Positions 17,778-25,924 of a stretch of DNA of 64,000 nucleotides are shown piece by piece (the first letter of the stretch is position 1; each line of letters starts with the position of its first letter). This DNA is from JACMLD01 sp038207265. GTDB lineage: Bacteria > Bacteroidota > Bacteroidia > Chitinophagales > Chitinophagaceae. Location of the stretch: contig JBBQZZ010000003.1 of assembly GCA_038207265.1 (NCBI GenBank), positions 310,001-374,000 of the forward strand, in the 5' to 3' direction. Under the pieces are notes generated by a model, which worked only from the letters and a program-made list of their open reading frames with translations, did not search any database and had not been told where the DNA came from. A program made the position numbers and the translations under genes.

Positions 17778-18410
17778 TCAGAATTTAATATTTCTTGTTT
17801 TGATATAATGATGCCAGAGCAACATAGTTGCAATAGAACGATGTGGACGCCAGGATTCAGCCAGCCTTATGATCTCATCTTTTGAAGTTTGTTTTGGCAA
17901 ATTTTTTATTTCTTTAAAGGCATTCAGCATTGCCAGGTCACCCGTGGGAAATATATCACTCCTTTGCAACGCAAAAAGTAAATACACATCTGCTGTCCAG
18001 TCGCCAATGCCTTTTATTTTTTTTAACGCGGTTTTTATTTCCTCATCGGAACTGGCAGTAATTCTTTTAAGGGAAAGTTCTTTATTGAGTATGGCATTTG
18101 CGAGGCAACGGGTATAAACTGTTTTCTGGCAACTGAAATAGCAAGCTCTCATTTCTTTGTCAGAAAGCTGTAATAATTTTTTTGGAGTGATGAACCCAAT
18201 TTTTTCTTTCAGTTTGTTGAATGCGGCTTTGGCGGAAGCCAATGAAACCTGTTGTTCAAGTATGATATGAATCAGGGTGGCAAAAGAAGGGGAACGTGTC
18301 CACATGGGGGGATGACCATGTTCTTTCAGTATTGATTTTAACTGAGGGTCTTTCTCAGCCAGCGAATCACAGATTAGCGCAAAATTATTTTTGTTGAATT
18401 GAAGGGGCAT
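17778..18410 (-). CDS. DNA-3-methyladenine glycosylase II, AlkA-type (HhH-GPD)
   Basis: 210 residues. This enzyme removes alkylated purines from DNA in base-excision repair. The helix-hairpin-helix is KKIKGIGDWTADVYLL (about 130-145) and the catalytic Asp158 sits in IFPTGDLA, the usual spacing. FATLIHIILEQQVSLASA is the conserved helix before it. At 210 residues it lacks the N-terminal TBP-like domain of E. coli AlkA (282), like many bacterial and archaeal short AlkA proteins. Stands alone. Confidence 0.9.
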   Translation of the reverse strand: MPLQFNKNNFALICDSLAEKDPQLKSILKEHGHPPMWTRSPSFATLIHIILEQQVSLASAKAAFNKLKEKIGFITPKKLLQLSDKEMRACYFSCQKTVYTRCLANAILNKELSLKRITASSDEEIKTALKKIKGIGDWTADVYLLFALQRSDIFPTGDLAMLNAFKEIKNLPKQTSKDEIIRLAESWRPHRSIATMLLWHHYIKTRNIKF

Positions 18411-18480
18411 GAATCGGAAATATAGGGAACGATGAATCTTAATTCTAAAAAAGATTCAAACAATCAGGTAGAGGTATTAA

Positions 18481-19245
18481 TTATTTTTTTGTTTTGAATT
18501 TTGCGATAGCATTTTTTGTAAAACTACTCAGCACCAATCGCCCGCTGATGGCTGCGCGGTCTGCCAGAAGCTGATCCCAATGATCTGTCCCTTTCCAGAA
18601 TATAGATTTCATTTCGCTCATTGCTTCTGAACTGGAATGCGCAAGCAGGCCTGATAGACGAATGATGGACTCATCCATTTCTTCAATACTGGCATGTACT
18701 TCGGAAAACAAACCTTTTCTTTTTGCCCAATCTGCATTGCGCCACATAGAAGCGTCAATGGCCAGGTAAGAGAATGAAGCAGTTCCCGTCTTTCTTTCAA
18801 TAGCAGGCCCAACAACAAATGGTCCTATACCAATGGCCAACTCACTTAATTTTACTTCCGCAGCTTCTGTGGCAATTGCATAATCAACCGATGCCATTAG
18901 TCCAACACCACCCCCCACACATTTGCCATGAATACGACCAATGATTAGCTTCGGGCACTTACGCATTGCATTTATAACATTTGCAAAACCTTTGAAAAAA
19001 GCAAGTCCTTCCTCTTCATTCTTAATGGCAAGCAATTCATCAAAGGAAGCGCCAGCACAAAATGCTTTGTCACCCGCGGAACGAAGAATAATTATTTTGG
19101 TATCTGTATCCAATCCGGCATGATGAATCTCCTGCGCTAGTTCGCTTAATAATTTTGCAGGAAGTGAATTACTTTGAGGATGAAAAAATTCGATGCTGGT
19201 AATTCCCGAATGATCGGTATGAGATTTTACATATCCTTCTAACAT
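18481..19245 (-). CDS. enoyl-CoA hydratase/isomerase family protein
   Basis: 254 residues from the ATG at 19245. Crotonase-fold protein binding acyl-CoA; the oxyanion-hole segments DKAFCAGASFDEL and GKCVGGGVGLMASVDYAIA are present. The first of the two catalytic Glu of classical enoyl-CoA hydratase is Gly here (GGGVGL instead of GGGCEL), while the second is kept (KLSELAIGIGP). That pattern, plus PFVVGPAIERKTG, is reminiscent of methylglutaconyl-CoA hydratase-like or PaaG-like members. It lies 273 bases downstream of paaZ on the same strand, suggesting a role in phenylacetyl-CoA or other acyl-CoA breakdown. Substrate not determined. Confidence 0.82.
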   Translation of the reverse strand: MLEGYVKSHTDHSGITSIEFFHPQSNSLPAKLLSELAQEIHHAGLDTDTKIIILRSAGDKAFCAGASFDELLAIKNEEEGLAFFKGFANVINAMRKCPKLIIGRIHGKCVGGGVGLMASVDYAIATEAAEVKLSELAIGIGPFVVGPAIERKTGTASFSYLAIDASMWRNADWAKRKGLFSEVHASIEEMDESIIRLSGLLAHSSSEAMSEMKSIFWKGTDHWDQLLADRAAISGRLVLSSFTKNAIAKFKTKK

Positions 19246-19518
19246 AATATAATTTTTTTGCAAAGGAATTATCACAGAAATCGAGAGTGCTTTACATTAT
19301 TATGCGAAACCATTCTGCAATCACTCTTTATTAAAATTAAATAATAAACCTATTTAAAAGTTATCCAGCATTAAAAAACATCACCCGTTTTAGACGCAAT
19401 TACTTTTTTTAAATTGTTATAATTTAGTGGTACTTGTCCCCTGGTTTTTTAACCTATTAAGTTAATTCATGATCAATAATTTTCATTAACTAATTGGTTT
19501 AATTGCCACAATTTATTT

Positions 19519-21573
19519 TCACTGCTGTACCAAATTCTTCCTCACCATTGTTAATATAGTACCTATTGCTACATGCTCATTGGTTTCATCTAAAACTTCT
19601 ACATACCATTTCACAATGCCTTTGGGTATATCGGTTTCCTCTTTTTTATCCTGCGAAATTTTTTCTTTGCAGGTAAACCGTACATAGATAGAATTGCCCG
19701 GGTATATTGGTTTAGTAAAACGCAATTCGTCGATTCCATAATTCAACAACACCGGCCCCAGGTCGCTACCATCCACAAATAAGCCCGCCGCGGCGCTTAA
19801 AATAAAATAACCATGCGCCACCTGTTTTTCAAACATGGTATCTTTAAAATCCGTATTACTTTTATGGGCGTAAAAATGATCGCTGCTTAAATCAGCAAAA
19901 GCATTGATGTCATTGGCGCTAATCAATCTGCTGGCTGTTATTACCTGGTCACTGATCTGTAACTCATCAAAATATTTTTTAAAAGGATGAGTGGCTGTAA
20001 TATTGCCTTTTGCAAATGGCTGGTAAACGTTGGTAATGGCAGTAATCGTTGAAGGCGAGGATTGAACCGCCACACGCTGCATATAATGTTTTACGCCCCG
20101 CACTCCACCCATTTCTTCTCCGCCACCTGCCCTGCCAGGACCGCCATGCACCAGCAACGGTAACGGCGAACCATGACCGGTACTTTCTTTTGCACATTCA
20201 TTATTTAATACCAGTATTCTTCCATGGTGAGTAGCCGCAGACAATGCATAATGCCTGGCAATTTTATTATCAGCCGTTACGATAGTACTGCAGAGTGAAC
20301 CCTTTCCCATTTTACTCAATTCTATTGCTTCATCCATATTTTTATAAGGCATAATGGTACTTACCGGACCAAATGCTTCAATACTATGTACTGCTTCAGT
20401 TAATAGGGGTTTATCGTTCAGTAGAAGTAGCGGTCCCATAAAAGCACCCTTGATAGCGTCTGCATCAATTAATTCTACGCTATCAAGAGAACCGTATACT
20501 ATTTGAGAGGAAGCAAGTAGTTTGCTGACCTGTGATTTCACTTCATTTATTTGAGTTTTCCCGGCCAATGATCCCATTCTTACTTTCTCATTCTCAGGAT
20601 TGCCAATGGTTGTTTTACCAAGTTCTTTTGCGATGGCCTTGTACATTTCTTCGATTTTATTATGGGGAACAAAAATTCTGCGGATGGCTGTGCATTTCTG
20701 ACCGGCCTTAATGGTCATCTCTTTTCGCACCTCTTTAATAAATAAATCCCATTCGGGTTTGTCAGTTGTTACATCGTCGCCCAATACGATACAATTAAGC
20801 GAATCTGCTTCCATCGTAAAAGGAACACATTCTCTTAATATATTTTGATTTGATTTAAGCATTAAACCGGTGGATGCCGAACCGGTAAATGTTATTACAT
20901 CCTGCGATCCAACATGATCCAGCAAATCGCCGGCGCTTCCACAGATTAGCTGCAATGCTCCTGCTGGTAAAATATTACTGGCAATAATTTCCTTTACTAC
21001 TGCTTCAGTTAGATAAGAAGTAATACTGGCAGGTTTTACAATTGCGGGTACACCTGCCAGTAAGTTGACAGCAATTTTCTCCAGCATCCCCCATACAGGA
21101 AAATTAAAAGCATTGATATGAACAGCCACTCCCTCCCTGGGAACCAGTATATGCTGTGCCATAAAACTATTTGCTTTGCTGAGATTATGCGGATCTCCAT
21201 CAAGGCAATAAAATTCATTCGGAAATTTTCTGCGCAGGGAGGCATTGGCAAATAAATTTCCGATGCCTCCTTCAATATCAATCCAGTTGTCGATTCTTGT
21301 AGCGCCAGTTTTATACCCAATGGAATAAAAAACTTCTTTTTTTTCATTTAGGTGTAGTGCCAATGCGCGCAACATTCTGCCCCTTTCATGAAAAGTCATT
21401 TTACGCAATGCCGGGTTGCCTGTTTTTCTTGCATAGGAGAGTATGGATGCAAAATCCAATCCTTTGGTAGAGGCAAAAGCTACAATATTACCATTTACAG
21501 CATTGTATAAAGGCTGTCCTTCGCCATCAGCGGTAATCCAGTGGCCGGTAATATAATTTTCCAATTTATTCAT
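19519..21573 (-). CDS. paaZ: bifunctional oxepin-CoA hydrolase / 3-oxo-5,6-dehydrosuberyl-CoA semialdehyde dehydrogenase
   Basis: 684 residues, the full PaaZ architecture. Residues 1-520 are an aldehyde dehydrogenase with catalytic Glu255 (FTMEADSLN) and Cys294 (KAGQKCTA), matching E. coli PaaZ Glu256 and Cys295. Residues about 530-684 form a MaoC-type hot-dog hydratase with the Asp/His pair in DLSSDHFYAH and the VAHGYFILSAAAGL helix. PaaZ opens the oxepin-CoA ring and oxidises the resulting aldehyde in aerobic phenylacetate catabolism. None of paaABCDE, paaG, paaJ, paaH or paaK is next to it except the crotonase gene downstream. Confidence 0.95.
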   Translation of the reverse strand: MNKLENYITGHWITADGEGQPLYNAVNGNIVAFASTKGLDFASILSYARKTGNPALRKMTFHERGRMLRALALHLNEKKEVFYSIGYKTGATRIDNWIDIEGGIGNLFANASLRRKFPNEFYCLDGDPHNLSKANSFMAQHILVPREGVAVHINAFNFPVWGMLEKIAVNLLAGVPAIVKPASITSYLTEAVVKEIIASNILPAGALQLICGSAGDLLDHVGSQDVITFTGSASTGLMLKSNQNILRECVPFTMEADSLNCIVLGDDVTTDKPEWDLFIKEVRKEMTIKAGQKCTAIRRIFVPHNKIEEMYKAIAKELGKTTIGNPENEKVRMGSLAGKTQINEVKSQVSKLLASSQIVYGSLDSVELIDADAIKGAFMGPLLLLNDKPLLTEAVHSIEAFGPVSTIMPYKNMDEAIELSKMGKGSLCSTIVTADNKIARHYALSAATHHGRILVLNNECAKESTGHGSPLPLLVHGGPGRAGGGEEMGGVRGVKHYMQRVAVQSSPSTITAITNVYQPFAKGNITATHPFKKYFDELQISDQVITASRLISANDINAFADLSSDHFYAHKSNTDFKDTMFEKQVAHGYFILSAAAGLFVDGSDLGPVLLNYGIDELRFTKPIYPGNSIYVRFTCKEKISQDKKEETDIPKGIVKWYVEVLDETNEHVAIGTILTMVRKNLVQQ

Positions 21574-21661
21574 AATGCAAGACTGTTTACAGGCGAAAGT
21601 ACTTTAAAAGATAAAAAACCAGACTATGATCTGAATCACAGGCACTTTTATTTAACGTTTG

Positions 21662-21669
21662 TAAATTTG
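21662..21669 (+). promoter_or_regulatory. promoter -7 box (TAAATTTG) of the Cys-motif two-gene unit
   Basis: Exact TAnnTTTG, 16 bases before the ATG at 21686, giving a very short leader. No clear -33 element. Confidence 0.5.
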
Positions 21670-21685
21670 TGCCATTACCTGGTTT

Positions 21686-22057
21686 ATGTGGAAAAAAATT
21701 ACAGCAACAATTTTAGTACTGGCCTTCGCAGCACACAGCTTTTGTAATTTCATTATCGTAATTGATTATTACATTAACAGCGATGCTTTTGCTAAAAACT
21801 GTATTAATAAAGCCAGGCCCGTAATGCATTGTAATGGCAAATGCCAGATGATGAAAAAATTACAACAACAGGAAAAAAGTGACCAGGGAAATCCCGAAAG
21901 AAAAATGGAGAATAAAATAGAAGTGATTTCAGCTAAATCTTTTTTTGCCACATTGAAACAATTGGTAGCCCCGGGTTTGCCAGTCTATGCTGAGATTATA
22001 ATACAAAGCCCGGTAGATCGTTCCTACTCATTGCTAAGACCTCCGCTGCCTGCGTAG
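21686..22057 (+). CDS. uncharacterised small protein with CxNK...HCNGKC motif
   Basis: 123 residues. It begins with a single hydrophobic segment (ITATILVLAFAAHSFCNFIIVI) that could be a signal anchor, followed by DYYINSDAFAKNCINKARPVMHCNGKC, with Cys39, His48, Cys49 and Cys53, then MMKKL and a charged linker. I recognise this as a small family scattered through Bacteroidota with a conserved Cys-Asn-Lys / His-Cys-Asn-Gly-Lys-Cys core, but know no function. The cysteines suggest metal binding or disulfide formation outside the cytoplasm. The following gene, 64 bases away, also encodes a Cys-rich motif; the pair looks like a unit. Confidence 0.75.
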   Translation: MWKKITATILVLAFAAHSFCNFIIVIDYYINSDAFAKNCINKARPVMHCNGKCQMMKKLQQQEKSDQGNPERKMENKIEVISAKSFFATLKQLVAPGLPVYAEIIIQSPVDRSYSLLRPPLPA

Positions 22058-22121
22058 TCTGCAGATGCTATCTCAAATCAATTGGCAAGATTATTCTATT
22101 TTTTTAATCAAAAGTTTTTTT

Positions 22122-23030
22122 ATGAAGAAGCTGATTATTGCGGCTATTGCATTGTTATCTTTTGGCGGGTTGCAAGCCTGCGAAATTTGCGGTTGTGGCG
22201 TTGGCAATTATTATATCGGAATATTACCACAATTCAATCATGTTTTTTTTGGTGTTCGTTACCAGTTCAGGTATTTCAATACCAGACTAACCGACGATCC
22301 TTCACAGTTCAGCCGGGATCATTACCAGACAACAGAATTATGGGGCGGTTGGAACATTGGTAAGAAATGGAACCTGCTGGCTTTTGTTCCTTACAATATC
22401 AGTCACCAGGTTTCTGATGAAGGAACCAGCAAACTCAGCGGCATTGGGGATGTAGCCATATTGATCAATTATAAATTATTTGATATAGCTTCCACCAATG
22501 GAAAAACACAGTTGATTACCCAGCAGCTTTGGTTGGGTGGAGGTGTTAAACTGGCAACAGGTAAATTTCAAATCGATCCATCAGACCCCGATGTTGTGGC
22601 CGCAGCCAACACACAAATTGGTTCTGGAAGTACAGATTATATTTTAAATGCGGTTTACAATATTCATATCAATAAACTGGGAGTGAGTACCAACGTTAAT
22701 TATAAAATAAATAGTATTAACAGAAGTAACTACAGGTTTGGAGATAAATTCACGACAAATAGTTTTGTTTACTATCCTTTGAAGATTTCAAAACTTACCG
22801 TTACACCCAATATTGGTATACTGTATGAAAACGCCGCCATTAACAAACTTCATTCTGTAAAAGTTGCGCAGACCGGTGGTTATGCTGGATTGGGATCTGT
22901 TGGACTGGAATTGGGAATGGGAAAAATAACTGTGGGAGGAAATTTACAGGCACCCGTTGCGCAAAATTTTGCAAACGGGCAAACTCAATCAAAAACCAGG
23001 GGAATGTTACATGTAACCGTTGCATTGTGA
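22122..23030 (+). CDS. predicted outer-membrane beta-barrel protein with N-terminal CEICGCG motif
   Basis: 302 residues from the ATG at 22122 (an upstream in-frame ATG at 22065 precedes a poor N-terminus). Signal peptide MKKLIIAAIALLSFGGLQA is followed immediately by CEICGCGVGNYYIG, with Cys20, Cys23 and Cys25. LQAC also reads as a lipobox, so Cys20 could be lipidated. The rest alternates in strand fashion (HVFFGVRYQFRYFNTR, LWGGWNIGKKWNLLAFVPYNIS, VGLELGMGKITVGGNLQAPV) and ends LHVTVAL, as expected for a barrel related to the MetA-pathway/transporter-like family. Paired with the preceding Cys-motif protein; metal handling is a guess. Ends 8 bases before a convergent gene. Confidence 0.75.
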   Translation: MKKLIIAAIALLSFGGLQACEICGCGVGNYYIGILPQFNHVFFGVRYQFRYFNTRLTDDPSQFSRDHYQTTELWGGWNIGKKWNLLAFVPYNISHQVSDEGTSKLSGIGDVAILINYKLFDIASTNGKTQLITQQLWLGGGVKLATGKFQIDPSDPDVVAAANTQIGSGSTDYILNAVYNIHINKLGVSTNVNYKINSINRSNYRFGDKFTTNSFVYYPLKISKLTVTPNIGILYENAAINKLHSVKVAQTGGYAGLGSVGLELGMGKITVGGNLQAPVAQNFANGQTQSKTRGMLHVTVAL

Positions 23031-23038
23031 TAATTGGT

Positions 23039-23503
23039 TCAAATCAAACCAAATTGTCTTGCATGGTGAGTAGCATGTTTGTGTAGTAATTGAATAGCTT
23101 CATCATACTCCAGGTCTCCGAATACAGGGTTTTTTATTTTGAGGCCCGGTTTTTTTTCATAAACTTCAAAAAAATCTAATAATTCTTTTTGGAGTTTTAC
23201 TATTCCCTCACTAACAGATTTGAAATGCAGTGGTAATGGATCTTCAGGAAAAGAAGGAGATTTAGTATTTTCTTTGAAGGCTGAATTGCTCATTAAAAAT
23301 TGCCTGAATGCCGGAAGTTTCTCTTCAGGGGTATAGACTTTTTCTGTTTTGATTTTTCCATTAGCGCTTTTAACTGCCAGCACCATATGTTCTACCATCT
23401 GTTGAAAATTCATTTTACCCCATTTAGCGGTTGCGAAGGGATCTGCATTTTGAAGTAATTGAATAAAAGTTTGCTGAATAAAAATACGCTTGTCCTGATC
23501 CAT
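23039..23503 (-). CDS. DinB/DUF1569-like protein
   Basis: 154 residues, predicted four-helix bundle. The motif AKWGKMNFQQMVEHM with His39, and the terminal LLHKHATHHARQ with several His (141, 143, 146, 147), match the metal-binding pattern of DinB-like proteins of the DUF1569 type. Members may be thiol transferases or hydrolases; none is assigned here. It follows adk on the same strand after 73 bases. Confidence 0.7.
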   Translation of the reverse strand: MDQDKRIFIQQTFIQLLQNADPFATAKWGKMNFQQMVEHMVLAVKSANGKIKTEKVYTPEEKLPAFRQFLMSNSAFKENTKSPSFPEDPLPLHFKSVSEGIVKLQKELLDFFEVYEKKPGLKIKNPVFGDLEYDEAIQLLHKHATHHARQFGLI

Positions 23504-23576
23504 TTATGCAATTGTGGCTGGATGAAAAATGTCTTCACTTATATAAACGATACAAGAGTGATTTTGGTTCTCAGAA

Positions 23577-24158
23577 CTATATGGTAAGTCTTTTGTCGAT
23601 TTCTATACACAAGGCATTGAAAATTTTATCCACAGTACCTTCACCTTTTACCAGTACCACTTTTTCAAACTGTCGATAGTAATCTGCTACAGCCGATGTC
23701 TTATTGTGGTATTCAGTAATCCTTGACCGGATAATATCTTCTTTGCTGTCATCGCTCCGGCCAGAAGTAAGACCACGGTTTAACAGGCGACTGATCAATT
23801 CTTCCTCGCTAACATTCAACGCCAGCAATACATTAATTGACGCGCCATATTTTGACAGTAATGAATCCAATGCTTCAGATTGGGCTTTTGTCCTGGGAAA
23901 ACCATCAAACAAAAAACCCTTGGCTTGCGGATTATTAACCAAAGCTGAGCTAATCATTCCTATAACAACCTCATCTGGTACCAATTGGCCTTTATCCATG
24001 AAACTTTTGGCGGCAAGTCCAAGCTCAGTCTCATTTGAAATTTCACTGCGCAGCAGATCACCGGTCGAAAGATGTTTCAAACCGTACCTTGCAATGAGCT
24101 TTTCTGATTGTGTTCCTTTGCCGCTACCCGGAGGGCCAAATAAGATTAAATTGAACAT
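23577..24158 (-). CDS. adk: adenylate kinase
   Basis: 193 residues. Converts ATP + AMP to 2 ADP in the cytoplasm. P-loop GPPGSGKGTQ at 8-17, AMP-site LKHLSTGDLLRSEI, LFDGFPRTKAQ, and LLNRGLTSGRSDDSKEDIIRSRITEY, the LID arginine region. The LID is short, without the zinc-finger insert, so this is the short form of adenylate kinase common in Bacteroidota. Start ATG is followed directly by the first beta-strand. Confidence 0.95.
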   Translation of the reverse strand: MFNLILFGPPGSGKGTQSEKLIARYGLKHLSTGDLLRSEISNETELGLAAKSFMDKGQLVPDEVVIGMISSALVNNPQAKGFLFDGFPRTKAQSEALDSLLSKYGASINVLLALNVSEEELISRLLNRGLTSGRSDDSKEDIIRSRITEYHNKTSAVADYYRQFEKVVLVKGEGTVDKIFNALCIEIDKRLTI

Positions 24159-24185
24159 AGACTAACCAAGCATTTTGAGACAAAA

Positions 24186-24193
24186 CAAATATA
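24186..24193 (-). promoter_or_regulatory. adk promoter -7 box (TATATTTG)
   Basis: Exact TAnnTTTG on the minus strand, 27 bases upstream of the adk ATG, in the divergent adk/msrB spacer. Confidence 0.5.
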
Positions 24194-24314
24194 AAGGAAC
24201 ACCCTTAAAATCCTTTAACAATTTTAAGATGATTTTTAAAACAAGGAGCTTATGTAAATTGTTAAACCAATAATATGGTCGTTAATACGACAATCCGTAA
24301 AATGCTCTGTAGCG

Positions 24315-24322
24315 TACATTTG
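24315..24322 (+). promoter_or_regulatory. msrB promoter -7 box (TACATTTG)
   Basis: Exact TAnnTTTG, 16 bases before the msrB ATG. No TTG at the -33 position. Confidence 0.5.
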
Positions 24323-24338
24323 TTATACAACTACGAAC

Positions 24339-24914
24339 ATGAAAAATATCATCAGAACATTATTTATTTTGTTATTACCTGCAATGTTTACGCATTGTAG
24401 TTATTCTCAAACTTCTTCAACAAAAAAAACGTCAAAAATGGAGAATAATGAAAAGAAAAGTCCTGTGTATTCCAAAACAGCTTCACAGCCAGTCAATTTG
24501 AGTGATGAGGAATGGAAAAAAGTATTACCTGCTGAAGTGTACAATATAGCCCGTCAGAAAGGAACAGAACGCCCCTGGACCAGTCCATACGAAACCTCCA
24601 AAGAAATTGGTACTTATTATTGCGCGGTGTGTGGTAATCCCTTATTTAAAAGTGATACCAAATTTGAAAGCGGTTGCGGATGGCCTAGTTTTTATCAGCC
24701 CGTTAGTAAAACCAGTATTATTTATCAGCCGGATAATACCTTTGGTATGAAAAGAACAGAGGTAGAGTGTGGCCGTTGTAAATCCCACCTTGGCCATGTA
24801 TTTGAAGATGGTCCGCCGCCAACTGGTTTACGTTATTGTATAAATGGTGTGGTACTGGACTTTGAAAAGGCAGAAGCAGCGGAAAAAAAATACAATGAAA
24901 AAAAGCAAGGTTAG
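24339..24914 (+). CDS. msrB: peptide-methionine (R)-S-oxide reductase, exported
   Basis: 191 residues. MsrB repairs oxidised methionine (R-sulfoxide). It begins with a signal sequence and possible lipobox (ILLLPAMFTHCSYSQ), so it is likely in the periplasm or on the envelope. The enzyme domain (about 50-185) carries the zinc cysteines CAVCG and CGRCKSHLGHVFEDGP, the GCGWPSF motif and the catalytic Cys in LRYCINGVVL. The linker after the signal is Lys/Ser/Thr-rich. A bidirectional terminator follows. Confidence 0.95.
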   Translation: MKNIIRTLFILLLPAMFTHCSYSQTSSTKKTSKMENNEKKSPVYSKTASQPVNLSDEEWKKVLPAEVYNIARQKGTERPWTSPYETSKEIGTYYCAVCGNPLFKSDTKFESGCGWPSFYQPVSKTSIIYQPDNTFGMKRTEVECGRCKSHLGHVFEDGPPPTGLRYCINGVVLDFEKAEAAEKKYNEKKQG

Positions 24915-24931
24915 TTCATAAGTTATTAATT

Positions 24932-24960
24932 AAAAAAGCCACCAATGAGGTGGCTTTTTT
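24932..24960. terminator. bidirectional intrinsic terminator
   Basis: GCCACC / GGTGGC stem with a 5-base loop (AATGA), preceded by six A and followed by six T. It separates the convergent msrB and yceI genes. Confidence 0.93.
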
Positions 24961-24981
24961 AGTTGGAATAAATATAACCGA

Positions 24982-25629
24982 TTATTTTACTTCATTTAAT
25001 TCAACATTTACAGTAATTGCCACATCTTTACTTACTATCAGGCCTCCGGTTTCTGTAGGTGCGCTCCATTTAAGGTTATAATCAAACCTGTTAATAGTAG
25101 TAGAAGCTTTAAAACCAGCCTTGTTGCCACGTTGCGTTTTAGCAACACCGCCAAAGTTCACATCAAAACTAACAGGTTTAGTTATATCACGGATAGTGAG
25201 ATTTCCATTTAGTTTGAATTTATTGTTTCCTTCGGGCACAAATGAAGTGCTTTCAAATTTCATGGCCGGAAACTTCTCCGCATTGAAGAAATCATCGCTT
25301 TTCAAATGTTTGTCCCTATTCTCATTATCTGTATTCACAGAATTTACATCAATAGAGAAGCTGATTTTTGCATCAGAAAAGTCCTCTTTGCTGTTCTCTA
25401 CGCTACCTTCAAATACTTTAAATGTACCTTCAACTTCTGAAATAACCATGTGGGTGACAGCAAACTTTACATTGGAATGTGCCTTGTCTACCGCCCATTT
25501 TGCGACCGCTGGCAACTTTGCAGTACCGATTAATGAAGTTTCATTTCCAGAGTTGGTTACTGGTCTGAATGCTGAAATACTAGCGATTACTACGATTAAG
25601 GCTGCTGAATAAAAGAACGTTGATTTCAT
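24982..25629 (-). CDS. YceI family protein, secreted lipocalin-like isoprenoid-binding protein
   Basis: 215 residues with an N-terminal signal (STFFYSAALIVVIASISAF). The YceI core is clear: WAVDKAHSNVKFAVTHMVISEVEGTF, a SIDVNSVNTDNENRDKHLKSDDFFNAEKFP segment, LTIRDITKPVSF and FDYNLKWSAPTETGGLIVSKDVAITV. The family forms an extended lipocalin barrel that binds polyisoprenoids such as ubiquinone precursors in the periplasm. Single gene with its own terminator. Confidence 0.92.
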   Translation of the reverse strand: MKSTFFYSAALIVVIASISAFRPVTNSGNETSLIGTAKLPAVAKWAVDKAHSNVKFAVTHMVISEVEGTFKVFEGSVENSKEDFSDAKISFSIDVNSVNTDNENRDKHLKSDDFFNAEKFPAMKFESTSFVPEGNNKFKLNGNLTIRDITKPVSFDVNFGGVAKTQRGNKAGFKASTTINRFDYNLKWSAPTETGGLIVSKDVAITVNVELNEVK

Positions 25630-25924
25630 AATTTCGATTGTTTTAATGTTGTAACATCGAAAGTAAGATTTAACTGGGTTCGCTCCAAATCTAGCTTTGT
25701 TAATGTCTTACTAATTGTCCATCATTTAAGTAGACAGATAAACCGATCTAAATTAATTATCAGATCCACATTTGACTGAAGACTTCGCCAGTAAACGAAT
25801 TAATTAATAAATCAAGGTCGGCATCATAATGACGATCCCTTGTAGTCGTTTATAAAATAGGTTGTTAAGTCTGCGTGGAGCCAGCTAATTTTACCATATT
25901 CTATTCAAAAAATGCAGCACATCA

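Noticed and set aside
19246..19518. Hidden small gene in the spacer between paaZ and the crotonase gene
   Set aside because: No frame with a credible start and composition; only AT-rich sequence.
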